Below are positions 43,186-50,743 of a DNA stretch of 64,000 bases, piece after piece. The stretch is from Paenibacillus auburnensis (lineage in GTDB: Bacteria > Bacillota > Bacilli > Paenibacillales > Paenibacillaceae), in the NCBI RefSeq assembly GCF_927798115.1, contig NZ_CAKMMG010000001.1:2232001-2296000 (forward strand), read 5' to 3'. A program made the position numbers and the translations under genes. Within the stretch, counting starts at the first letter, position 1, and every line of letters begins with the position of its first letter. A model generated the notes under the pieces. It ran no database searches, was not told where the DNA came from, and saw only the letters and a program-made list of their open reading frames with translations.

Positions 43186-43731
43186 ATGCAGTCTTATTAC
43201 CAAATGACCGCCCTGGAGAACTGGACCGAGGATTTATATCAGCGTTTGCAAGTGCGGCTGCCGTCGGACATATCGGTAAATTATATCGCCGAACGGCTGA
43301 ATATCTGGGTTCATTATCTGGATGTGCGGAGCAAGAGCATTGAGGCCTCTGCCGGGATGTACACCATGTTTCTCGACAACCGCCTCCCCCCCGAGCTGCA
43401 GCGCCTGGAATTTCTCCATGAGCTCTGCCATCTGCTCCGTCATGCCGGAAGCCGTATCCTGATGCCCGGACACTTTACACAGGCTCAGCAGGACGAATCG
43501 GAGCGGTTTATTCTTTATGCGGCTATGCCCTACTCCATGATCTCTGCGCGACCGTTACCGGAGCTGCGCGAGGATGCCATCCACTACATTGCCACAACGT
43601 TTCAGGTTCCGGAGGAACTGGCCATACAGCGGATTGACCAGATTCAGAGGCGGGTGTTCCAGGGGCAATTGATGGCTGTGCTGGAAAGAAACGAAGACAG
43701 AAATCTCATCCATCACCGGCATATCCGGTAA
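43186..43731 (+). CDS. ImmA/IrrE-family zinc peptidase
   Basis: 181 residues; GAGGTGA precedes ATG 43186. The M78 motif FLHELCHLLRH gives HExxH at His78-Glu79 and His82. The preceding SAGMYTMFLDNRLPPELQR and following QDESERFILYAAMPYSMI are typical of the family, in which the third metal ligand lies about 25-30 residues downstream. ImmA proteins cleave an XRE repressor after DNA damage (ICEBs1), and Deinococcus IrrE cleaves DdrO. Here no XRE-type target gene is adjacent. The nearby LexA-like sites suggest a link with DNA damage (inference). Confidence 0.85.
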   Translation: MQSYYQMTALENWTEDLYQRLQVRLPSDISVNYIAERLNIWVHYLDVRSKSIEASAGMYTMFLDNRLPPELQRLEFLHELCHLLRHAGSRILMPGHFTQAQQDESERFILYAAMPYSMISARPLPELREDAIHYIATTFQVPEELAIQRIDQIQRRVFQGQLMAVLERNEDRNLIHHRHIR

Positions 43732-43761
43732 CTTTTTTTATCCTATCTACAAGTATTTCCG

Positions 43762-43794
43762 CAAAAAAATGACCCCGCCGGCTTCCGGCAAGGT
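43762..43794 (-). terminator. Terminator of the comB-like gene
   Basis: Minus strand GACCTTGCCGG pairs with CCGGCGGGGTC and is followed by ATTTTTTT, about 95 bp beyond the stop codon. A related hairpin occurs at 44816. Confidence 0.7.
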
Positions 43795-43888
43795 CTATAT
43801 CAATTACTAGGGGGTATGTCCTTACTATACAGCCTCCAGCTTAAGCCATTATGAAATCCGGCTGAATATGAGCTAAAATCTGTCCTGC

Positions 43889-44656
43889 TTAAACGGGATC
43901 GCCGGCATTTACAAACCTGTTTTCTTGCAGCACCGGTACCGCATAGCTGATATCTGCTTGGCAGCAGTACGTGACATCATCTTCATATCCGCGTTCCCGT
44001 AGCTCACGGCCGCTGGCAGACTCCCAGATCAAATCCCTGATCCGATGACCGGAGGACTTCACAGCGCCAATGCACACCTCCGCTTCCGGAGATTTCGTTC
44101 CGGCTAACCGGGAGAGAATCAGACCTGCACCCAGGTAATCCTCGATGCCCGGGCGCAGTTCATCCTCACCCTCTTTAACATCAGACCACTTCTCGCCGCA
44201 GGGGATTACCGTAATATTCACGTCCATTTCAAGCTTTAGCCGGTTAGCAGTATCTGCAACAGCAGAAGCATTTAACAGACAGCCGACAAGCAGAGCCGGC
44301 ACTTGTGCTGCAATCCATGTACAGGCTGCACCGTTCAAGGAACATAATACAAAGTCACGGGCATAGTCGGCTGAGCTGAAGGACAACGGCGATAAGGAGT
44401 GGCCGCCCACTCTTATAGCTTCCGATCTTCCCCAGACCATTTCGGCACCAAGCTCCTTGGCATAAGCTTTGGCGGTTTCATTAATCGGCGGAGGATACGG
44501 ATAAATATTGGCTTTATGCTGAACCGCCGTTACTACCGTAGACGAGAAGCTAAGCACGTCTACAATAATCACAATGTCCCCGCGCTCTGCTGCTGCCCTT
44601 GCCCCTCTCCGTCCCCAGTCCAACTTAACTTCATAAGGTGACTGATCAAAATACAC
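43889..44656 (-). CDS. comB: 2-phosphosulfolactate phosphatase family protein
   Basis: 255 residues from GTG 44656 with GGAGGG 7 nt before it. The family signature is present: IVIIVDVLSFSSTVVTAVQH (VDVL-R/S-ST-T, metal site), WGRSEAIRVGGHSLSPLSFS, CSLNGAACTWIAA and ITVIPCGEKWSD, plus GIEDYLGAGLIL. ComB removes phosphate from 2-phosphosulfolactate, in coenzyme M synthesis in archaea and in sulfolactate synthesis in Bacillus spores. No phosphosulfolactate synthase (ComA) is beside it. The spore role is therefore an inference from the family and from the sporulation genes nearby. Confidence 0.82.
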   Translation of the reverse strand: MYFDQSPYEVKLDWGRRGARAAAERGDIVIIVDVLSFSSTVVTAVQHKANIYPYPPPINETAKAYAKELGAEMVWGRSEAIRVGGHSLSPLSFSSADYARDFVLCSLNGAACTWIAAQVPALLVGCLLNASAVADTANRLKLEMDVNITVIPCGEKWSDVKEGEDELRPGIEDYLGAGLILSRLAGTKSPEAEVCIGAVKSSGHRIRDLIWESASGRELRERGYEDDVTYCCQADISYAVPVLQENRFVNAGDPV

Positions 44657-44815
44657 AGGATTCCCTCCTTCCGGTTTTCAGATTTTTCTCAATCCTTCAA
44701 AGAGGGAGTTACCCATAGATGGCTACTCCCAAACCGTCAATCGCCGGCTTTCTTTAATTATTTTTAAATCAGACAGATCTTGCAATACCTTAAGCTCATG
44801 TTCTATAACGGCAAA

Positions 44816-44850
44816 AAAAGTGACCCTACCGGTCATCCGGCAGGGTCAAG
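44816..44850 (-). terminator. Terminator of the second yjcZ-like gene
   Basis: Minus strand GACCCTGCCGGATGACCGG-type hairpin closing with TAGGGTC, then ACTTTTTTT. It lies about 100 bp beyond the stop codon. It closely resembles the hairpin at 43762 in sequence and flanks. Confidence 0.7.
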
Positions 44851-44946
44851 GTCTATTCACTGGGGGTCATGTATTTAATATAGATCCCGAAGCTTAAACG
44901 AATCTGAAGCAGTGCTAAATGTTTGCTTAAGTTGCACTCCCAGGCT

Positions 44947-45087
44947 CTATACCCAGAAGGATTTAGTAATAATTACGAGCAGAATGAACAATACCAGAAT
45001 TGCAGCACTAGAAGTGAAGGGGCTAGCATATCCACCGCCGCAGTTAGCTCCACCAACCGGACTTACATTTTCACCGTAACAACCCAT
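44947..45087 (-). CDS. YjcZ-family sporulation protein, copy 2
   Basis: 46 residues, too short for most ORF listings. ATG 45087 is preceded by GGAGG. MGCYGENVSPVGGANCGGGY followed by the hydrophobic helix SAAILVLFILLVIITKSFWV, whose ILVLFILLVIITK is identical to the copy at 42487-42645. A CATAGTCTA, matching a sigma-K -10, lies 29 bp upstream, without a proper -35. It is probably a small membrane or spore-coat-associated sporulation product. Confidence 0.8.
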   Translation of the reverse strand: MGCYGENVSPVGGANCGGGYASPFTSSAAILVLFILLVIITKSFWV

Positions 45088-45166
45088 TCCAAATTCCTCC
45101 TTCATAATTGAGTACACCATAGACTATGTAAATTAGCCGCTGGCCGACTGGGTGAATAGGCAAACT

Positions 45167-45970
45167 TTAGCCTTCATCCGGACCGGTCCGTAAGCTCCTC
45201 TGTTGAACATCACATTTGTCAGCAATCAGCGTATAAAATTCCGGAAAACTCGGGTCCTGGGCATTAGGTATCTCTTCAAAGGTACGGATATATAACCCGT
45301 TAGAGGCCACTGCCGTTATAATATCGCCAACCGTCCATCCCCGCGTCAAAACCCTCCCCAATCCCGAACGTTCTTTTTCAGGAAGCAGCTTAGCAAAGGC
45401 AATTTCGCCTTCCTGGATTGTGTCGTCAAAATAATTCCCTGTCGGATGCTGAAGATTTACCGTTGTCCTCCATGTCCTGGCAAACGGATGAAAGTCCGTT
45501 AACATCAACCGGCCATTTGCGCCTAATCTTCTGCTGACCAGAGCAAAAATGTCATTTAGATCGGTAAAATAATGCAAAATCCCAAACTCCATCAATACAA
45601 TATCAAATTGGCCCAGCGCCTCTTCATCCGGAATATGCAATACATCTGAGCAGATATAGTTCAAAGGGATCCCCGCAGCAGCCGCAACCTCACAGGCATA
45701 CTTACAATTTTCTTCAGAAATATCGACCACGGTAACCTCAGCGCCTAACACGGCTAACGCGATCGCTTTCATGCCATGGGAACCCAGCAGGTTGATTACT
45801 TTCTTTCCTGTTGGATCACCAAGGTACTTTAACCAATAACGCAAAGGGTGCCGCGGGTCTATTAATAATTTACGGGCCAGCTCGTCCGGAGATCCGTGAT
45901 GCTCTACCCAAGCCTGATATGCCTTCGATTCCCAAGCCGCCTTATTCGCACGTGCCAGTTGTTCCTGCAT
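45167..45970 (-). CDS. SAM-dependent methyltransferase, class I
   Basis: 267 residues from ATG 45970, with GGGGGAC before it; the longer frame from 46051 has no site. Rossmann-like fold: KVINLLGSHGMKAIALAVLG (motif I, with the GxGxG reduced to LLGSHG), AEVTVVDISEENCKYACEV (motif II, acidic end of strand 2), FDIVLMEFGILHYFTDLNDI, and LGANGRLMLTDFHPF. The long start with AYQAWVEHHGSPDELARKL is typical of a subfamily of unknown substrate in Bacillales. It stands alone between the yjcZ copy and pirin. Confidence 0.8.
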   Translation of the reverse strand: MQEQLARANKAAWESKAYQAWVEHHGSPDELARKLLIDPRHPLRYWLKYLGDPTGKKVINLLGSHGMKAIALAVLGAEVTVVDISEENCKYACEVAAAAGIPLNYICSDVLHIPDEEALGQFDIVLMEFGILHYFTDLNDIFALVSRRLGANGRLMLTDFHPFARTWRTTVNLQHPTGNYFDDTIQEGEIAFAKLLPEKERSGLGRVLTRGWTVGDIITAVASNGLYIRTFEEIPNAQDPSFPEFYTLIADKCDVQQRSLRTGPDEG

Positions 45971-46086
45971 ATAGTCCCCCTTGATAAAATATGGAATTAT
46001 TTCCAGGCTTCTAAGTTTACTACATTTTATAGTCTTCATCCACAATCCCAAATCTGCTTAATATCACATCGTCTTATATATACCTA

Positions 46087-46113
46087 AAAAAAAGGCCATC
46101 CCCGTAAGGATGA
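46087..46113 (-). terminator. Terminator of the pirin gene
   Basis: Minus strand AAGGTCATCC pairs with GGATGGCCTT around TTACGG, followed by T7. It starts about 40 bp after the stop codon. Confidence 0.8.
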
Positions 46114-46150
46114 CCTTGCCCATTTCCATACTATTTTTACTTCACAGATC

Positions 46151-46996
46151 TTATTTCAAAAAAGTCCCCTGCCGGTACTCACTGAACGCCACCGTAATCT
46201 CTCTTTCCGTATTCATAACGAACGGTCCTCTGGCGACTACTGGTTCGCGGACAGGTTCACCTGCATATAACAGCACCCGCAGCTTCCCTCCTGCCGTAAT
46301 ATCCACTTCACTTTCTCCGCTGCCGCCTTCACCAAGCCATAAGACTTGGCCTTTAGAAGCCGCTGCTTTGTTGTTTCCAAAGGTTCCGTCGCCTTCAAGA
46401 ACATAGATGAACCCGTTGTAGCTGCCCGGCAAATCCTGCGTGACTGTATAACCCGGCTCAATGGTCATCTCCACCATCGTTACCGGAACATAGTTGCGGA
46501 TTGGACCAGCCACTCCCTTGGAAGATCCGGAGAAAACTTTTATGGCTGCGCCAGCTTCCTGCCGTACAGGCATATCCCCGCTTTTCAAATTCTGATAACG
46601 CGGCGTAGTCATCTTGTGCACCTTCGGCAGATTCACCCAAAGCTGCAGGGAATGCGCAGTCATCCCTTCAGAGGGCACTTCATTATGCTCAACTCCGCTG
46701 CCTGCCGTCATCCACTGCACATCCCCCGGCCCGAGCACCCCGCCTTCCCCGCTGTGGGTGTCGTAATGTTCGATCTGTCCAGAGATCACATACGTTACCG
46801 TCTCCATTCCGCGGTGGGGGTGAATGTCAAAGGATCCCTTCTGGAACTTATCCTCCATCATCAGCAGAAAAGGATCATGCTTCGCCCAATTTCCCGGTTC
46901 AAGTACCGGTCCTGCCGAATGGATTGCACTCACCTGGTTTAGAACAACCTTTCTGACTTCACTTATATCCCTTTTAACTGCAGCGGACTGTTCCAT
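46151..46996 (-). CDS. Pirin-family bicupin protein
   Basis: 281 residues; the ATG at 46996 is preceded by AGGAGAG. Two cupin domains. The first has the metal site FDIHPHRGMETVTYVISGQI (His-x-His) and VQWMTAGSGVEHNE (the other His and Glu). The second, beginning near residue 170, contains TMVEMTIEPGYTVTQDLPGS. Bacterial pirins, such as YhhW, have quercetinase activity or modulate enzymes; which applies here is unknown. The gene is divergent from the ECF sigma gene, with an AT-rich region containing AACTAT/ATAGTT inverted arms (47039-47080) between them, a possible operator. Confidence 0.85.
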   Translation of the reverse strand: MEQSAAVKRDISEVRKVVLNQVSAIHSAGPVLEPGNWAKHDPFLLMMEDKFQKGSFDIHPHRGMETVTYVISGQIEHYDTHSGEGGVLGPGDVQWMTAGSGVEHNEVPSEGMTAHSLQLWVNLPKVHKMTTPRYQNLKSGDMPVRQEAGAAIKVFSGSSKGVAGPIRNYVPVTMVEMTIEPGYTVTQDLPGSYNGFIYVLEGDGTFGNNKAAASKGQVLWLGEGGSGESEVDITAGGKLRVLLYAGEPVREPVVARGPFVMNTEREITVAFSEYRQGTFLK

Positions 46997-47110
46997 AATG
47001 CTCTCCTCCTTAATGAGTTGTGGTTCAGCTCTATATTTAACTATTAATTTTATATTTACTATATTTTATATAGTTAATTTAACACTTCTCTTTTCGTTTG
47101 TCAATTTTCC

Positions 47111-47137
47111 GGAAACAAAATGTGACCAAATCCCGTT
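47111..47137 (+). promoter_or_regulatory. Possible ECF-type autoregulatory promoter
   Basis: GGAAAC (47111-47116), 17 bp, then CGTT (47134-47137). This resembles the AAC/CGT pattern of ECF promoters and lies before the sigma gene. The match is loose. Confidence 0.3.
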
Positions 47138-47173
47138 CTTAATGGTGTTATAGGTAAAGGAGGGCAGAGCATC

Positions 47174-47668
47174 ATGCAGCGATTCATGTCCCGGCCGGGG
47201 AATGATGTGATAAAGAGTTATGAAACCTACTCAAAAATGCTGTTCCGGATTGCCCTGGTTCATCTGGGCAGCCGCCAGGATGCCGAGGAAGCTACTCAGG
47301 ATACCTTCATTAAGCTTATGGAGAAAGCGCCGGAGTTCAAGGATGCCGAACATCAGAAGGCATGGCTGATCCGGGTACTCACCAACACGTGCAAAACATC
47401 GCTGGGCAGAGGCTGGCGTAAGCGCGAGAGGAAGCTGGAGGGTGCCGAGCCGCTTACAGCAGACAGCCCCGAGGATTTGGCAATGCTACAGCTGGTGCTG
47501 GCCCTGCCCGTAAAGTATAAGACTGTTATCCATTTGTATTATTACGAGGATTATCCCGTCCAGGAGATCAGCAAAATACTGCAGATCAGTGAGTCCGCCG
47601 TGAAGATGAGGCTAAAGCGGGGACGGCAGCTGTTAAAACTGGAGCTGGAAGGAGCGGAACCGGAGTGA
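47174..47668 (+). CDS. ECF-type RNA polymerase sigma factor
   Basis: 164 residues; AAAGGAGGG precedes ATG 47174. Region 2 (LFRIALVHLGSRQDAEEATQ, DTFIKLM) and region 4 (LPVKYKTVIHLYYYEDYPVQ, EISKILQISESAVKMRLKRG) are both present and no region 3 is found, as in the ECF group. It would direct polymerase to a small regulon in response to a surface or chemical stress. The next gene overlaps by 4 bp (GTGA) and has the layout of its membrane anti-sigma partner. Confidence 0.9.
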   Translation: MQRFMSRPGNDVIKSYETYSKMLFRIALVHLGSRQDAEEATQDTFIKLMEKAPEFKDAEHQKAWLIRVLTNTCKTSLGRGWRKRERKLEGAEPLTADSPEDLAMLQLVLALPVKYKTVIHLYYYEDYPVQEISKILQISESAVKMRLKRGRQLLKLELEGAEPE

Positions 47669-48648
47669 ACGAGGATCAGTTTCGATCAACCTATAAGAAA
47701 GCGGTGGATTCAATGAACCCCAGCGAAGAGATGAAAAAAGGACTACTCGCCAAAATGGAGCAGCATCAGGAGACAAAACGTCCGCGTAAGACAATATATA
47801 TCGCAGCAAGTATCGTACTCGCCGCCGGAATCGGTCTGGCTTCGCCTACTATATGGAACCAGATAAACGGGCCAACGTCACCTGCACAAGTGGCACAGGT
47901 GGATCCCGGAACATCAGGTATAGGCGGAGCCGCTTCGGCCGGCAGCGTCGACATTCCCAAGCTGAAGCTGCCGGATTCTAGCTCGGGTGTTAAGGCAAGC
48001 ATGATCGCCCTGGTTGTGTATAAGGGGAATATTTATACACAGTCTGCTACACGTATCGAAGCCGCTGATGCAGCCGCGCTGCGCGGTGACAGTCTCGGAC
48101 GGACGACCGGCGGTATTGACGAATGGAGCGGTAAAGACGATTACACTGAGCTATCCTCCAATATCGGTGAGACAGATATCTATACCGTGAAGGGATACGA
48201 TTCCGGCTTCCTGATTATGTCCTATTCGGAAATCGACGGCCAGGTATTCGCTGAGCTGTATGAGCATACGAACGGCATCACTGTTAACAGCGGAGCCGAT
48301 CTGATCGGCAAGCTGAATCTTGAAGGCCGGATCGCTTCCGCCCAGTGGGAGAGCTTCGACAGCTGGAATAACGGGCTGCAGCAATACGCGCCGCTTAGCG
48401 GAAGTGAAGCGCTTGACAGCTTCCTGTCGGCCCTCCTGGCAGCCAAACCGCTCGCAGCAGAACCGCTGATCGCGCAGGGCATTTACGACAGTGAAGACCG
48501 CAAGGTCATCTATCTGGAGCTCCAAGATAAGACGCGGGTTCAGCTGGTACTCTTTGGTCAAGGACTTGTTCGTTATGGCGATGCGCCGGTATTTTTCGAA
48601 GTCGAATCCGGTGCGTTCCAAGGGCTGTGGAACATCATGACACAGTAA
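47665..48648 (+). CDS. Membrane-anchored anti-sigma-like protein paired with the ECF sigma factor
   Basis: 327 residues from GTG 47665 overlapping the sigma stop codon. The cytoplasmic part (~1-45: EDQFRSTYKKAVDSMNPSEE, MKKGLLAKMEQH) is helical, as in anti-sigma domains. One membrane helix (IYIAASIVLAAGIGLASPTI) follows. The extracytoplasmic part of ~255 residues (SGVKASMIALVVYKGNIYTQ, DIYTVKGYDSGFLIMSYSE, IYDSEDRKVIYLELQDKTRV) is a DUF4179/YhfM-like sensor of unknown ligand. It lacks the zinc-binding HxxxCxxC of ZAS proteins. Function is inferred mainly from overlap and topology. Confidence 0.75.
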   Translation: MNEDQFRSTYKKAVDSMNPSEEMKKGLLAKMEQHQETKRPRKTIYIAASIVLAAGIGLASPTIWNQINGPTSPAQVAQVDPGTSGIGGAASAGSVDIPKLKLPDSSSGVKASMIALVVYKGNIYTQSATRIEAADAAALRGDSLGRTTGGIDEWSGKDDYTELSSNIGETDIYTVKGYDSGFLIMSYSEIDGQVFAELYEHTNGITVNSGADLIGKLNLEGRIASAQWESFDSWNNGLQQYAPLSGSEALDSFLSALLAAKPLAAEPLIAQGIYDSEDRKVIYLELQDKTRVQLVLFGQGLVRYGDAPVFFEVESGAFQGLWNIMTQ

Positions 48649-48694
48649 GACGGATACCTGGCCACAGCATGCACTCGGGGATGATTGGGTCAAC

Positions 48695-48735
48695 AAAAAT
48701 ACAGCCCCGCCTCATCGAGGCGGGGCTGTATTTTT
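48695..48735. terminator. Perfect bidirectional terminator
   Basis: AAAAATACAGCCCCGCCTC and GAGGCGGGGCTGTATTTTT form a 19-bp perfect stem with a 3-nt loop. It ends the sigma/anti-sigma operon and overlaps the stop codon of the converging small membrane gene. Confidence 0.95.
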
Positions 48736-48952
48736 ACTTCACCAGCATTTTCACAGCAGCATTCACCCATTTGATCGTCTCCGTGCCCACCCATCCGCCT
48801 GCGCTTGCCAGAATAAAATTATGAAATATCTTGTTCGCCAGAGCATATGTCACTGTTCCGATTATGATCTCTATCACAAAGAACCGCATAATATCGCCAG
48901 TAGTTATAATGTACACTTTGAATTCCTGGTTATGAAGCACAGGTTGGATCAC
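48734..48952 (-). CDS. Small membrane protein of unknown function
   Basis: 72 residues from a GTG at 48952, whose ribosome site (GGGGA) is too close. GTG 48940 or ATG 48889 may be the real start. Hydrophobic MRFFVIEIIIGTVTYALANK and a C-terminal AGGWVGTETIKWVNAAVKML helix suggest one or two membrane or amphipathic segments, reminiscent of small holin- or toxin-like peptides, but without a recognised family. The terminator overlaps its stop. Confidence 0.55.
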   Translation of the reverse strand: MIQPVLHNQEFKVYIITTGDIMRFFVIEIIIGTVTYALANKIFHNFILASAGGWVGTETIKWVNAAVKMLVK

Positions 48953-48979
48953 TCCCCTTCGAAGGATTATTATTAACCT

Positions 48980-49972
48980 TTATGCTTCGGGCGGATTGTC
49001 TAATGCCATTTCGAACAACGATTTGCGTGACACATTAACGTATTTCAGCTGCTTCATACCGCCCAGAAATTCAGGCTTCCGTTCGATCAGACACATACCA
49101 ATGTCCAGGAATTGCAGATTCTTCAGCTGCTCCAGTTCAGGCGGCAGTTCACGGATCGAGGTGTATTGAATCGTCAGCTGCTCCAGTTGTTCCAGTTCCC
49201 CGATCTCCGGCGGGATGCGGTTTAGGCTGATCTCCTCCCTGGGCTTGGCCTGATACCCGGGAGCCGGCCGGTCCGAGCTCGCACACTGGATAGACAGTAC
49301 TTTCAGATTCTTCAGTCTTGCTATAGATGCAGGAATGCCCTCCAGATCAGCAGATAAAATTTTCAGACATTCCAGCTTGCTTAATTCGAACAGCCCTTCG
49401 GGCAGACGATACAGATCTTGTTCAAAAATCTCCAGCTCCCGCAGCTCTGTAAGCTCCCGGATTCGTTCCGGCAGCTCCGTCAGCCTATGTCCGCTTATAT
49501 ACAGCCAGTCAGTCTGATGTTTAATGGCATCGTCCAGCAGACGATCCAGATCACGGTGTGCTTTTAATTCCAAAAACAGTCCCTTAACCCGCTCCATCAG
49601 CTCACCCGCTTCCTCCTCCGTTACATCCATTCCGTACATATGTTCATGGACTACCGAGTACAGGTAATCTCCGCCGCCTTTTTTCAAGAAACACAAGTCC
49701 TCCGGCAGTTTAGGGTATATCCAGTCCGACAGGCGGCTTGCCATTTGCTTCAGCAGCTTCCCGCTTTCTTCACAGCATCGGAATAAGTAATAAGTCCCAG
49801 CGCTATAGAAGGCATGACTGTTATATATCTTCCTGATTCGCATAAGCTCATCCATATTATTGTTCTGGATTATGATGGTCTTCAACAGATAAGGCTCCAG
49901 CGCCTCCAAAACACCTGTGTACCGGTCCCGTAACGCCATATCGGCTGGAATCTTCTCCCCAGCACAAAACAT
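48980..49972 (-). CDS. Leucine-rich-repeat protein, 5' end broken by a frameshift
   Basis: 330 residues in this frame. The C-terminal half has about six bacterial LRRs of the LxxLxxLxxLxI type (LTELPERIRELTELRELEIF, LPEGLFELSKLECLKILS, IPPEIGELEQLEQLTIQY, ELPPELEQLKNLQFLDIG). The N-terminal half is helical. The MFCAGEKI start has no ribosome site. One frame over, an ATG at 50043 with GGAG upstream gives MRMYTDPRGGAYEQVIDLAI, SNSECFVL and then joins GEKIPADMALRDRY if one G is added to the GGGG run (plus strand 49957-49960). So the true gene is probably 48980-50043 with a one-base deletion. Ligand or role unknown. Confidence 0.7.
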   Translation of the reverse strand: MFCAGEKIPADMALRDRYTGVLEALEPYLLKTIIIQNNNMDELMRIRKIYNSHAFYSAGTYYLFRCCEESGKLLKQMASRLSDWIYPKLPEDLCFLKKGGGDYLYSVVHEHMYGMDVTEEEAGELMERVKGLFLELKAHRDLDRLLDDAIKHQTDWLYISGHRLTELPERIRELTELRELEIFEQDLYRLPEGLFELSKLECLKILSADLEGIPASIARLKNLKVLSIQCASSDRPAPGYQAKPREEISLNRIPPEIGELEQLEQLTIQYTSIRELPPELEQLKNLQFLDIGMCLIERKPEFLGGMKQLKYVNVSRKSLFEMALDNPPEA

Positions 49973-50089
49973 TCCGAATTCGATATCGCCAGATCAATTA
50001 CCTGCTCATATGCTCCGCCTCTAGGGTCTGTATACATTCTCATCGTGTCCAGTCTCCATTTCTGTTCGGAGTATATATGGTCGCTGATA

Positions 50090-50563
50090 TTAGCGTAGTG
50101 TTTTCACCATCTTAAAATTAACTAACCCTACACCTTTACGTTCAACGATCTGCTGCTGGATTACATGGTATCCTAAACGTTCAAAAAATGGCCTGGCAGT
50201 TATACTTGCCTCTGTATCCATTTCATTAAGTCCTAACCGCCTTGCTTCAGCTTCAAGTGTGTTTACCAAAGCAGAAGCAACCCCCTGCCGAAGATAATCC
50301 TTATGAACAAAAAGTCTCTCTACATGCCCCTCTTGATTCATATCAGAAAATCCAACGATTTCACCTTTGATATCCGCAACGTAGGTGAAATTGTGACTCA
50401 GCGCGTCTTTCCAAGCCTTCAGCTTAAGCGGCTCTTCCTCTTTGGGTGCCCAGGCATGAAGCTGCTCCCCGGTGTAATCCCGTTTGTTGACGGAATGCAC
50501 GGTTTCGTAGAATATAGAGACGATCTGATTAATATCCTCATCCTTAAACCTTCTTAACTCCAT
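50090..50563 (-). CDS. GNAT-family N-acetyltransferase
   Basis: 157 residues from ATG 50563 with GGAGG just before it; the longer frame to 50683 has no site. MELRRFKDEDINQIVSIFYE start, strand GEIVGFSDMNQ, acetyl-CoA loop RLFVHKDYLRQGVASALVNT (RQGVA) and ITARPFFERLGYHVIQQQIV. It resembles YafP/PA4866-type small-molecule acetyltransferases. The substrate is not evident and no partner gene is next to it. Confidence 0.85.
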   Translation of the reverse strand: MELRRFKDEDINQIVSIFYETVHSVNKRDYTGEQLHAWAPKEEEPLKLKAWKDALSHNFTYVADIKGEIVGFSDMNQEGHVERLFVHKDYLRQGVASALVNTLEAEARRLGLNEMDTEASITARPFFERLGYHVIQQQIVERKGVGLVNFKMVKTLR

Positions 50564-50602
50564 TAGGTATCCTCCTTTACACCCAGAGGGTAATTTGATG
50601 TC

Positions 50603-50626
50603 AAAAAGCCGTCTGATTAAGACGGC
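50603..50626 (-). terminator. Terminator of the stalk-domain protein gene
   Basis: Minus strand GCCGTCT-TAATC-AGACGGC then TTTTT. It lies about 120 bp beyond the stop codon at 50744. Confidence 0.75.
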
Positions 50627-50743
50627 CTGCAGTTGCAAAAGTATGGGTTTTAGAATTCCTTTTACTAGAATTAACGGTTTCATACAATATTCGCGATAAT
50701 TGCGTAAATATTCTTAAATCTGCTGGTTACAAATAACTTGATT

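Noticed and set aside
44725-44812. Peptide-like stretch VIEHELKVLQDLSDLKIIKE on the minus strand
   Set aside because: It looks coding, but there is no start codon or ribosome site and it follows a terminator directly; at most a remnant.
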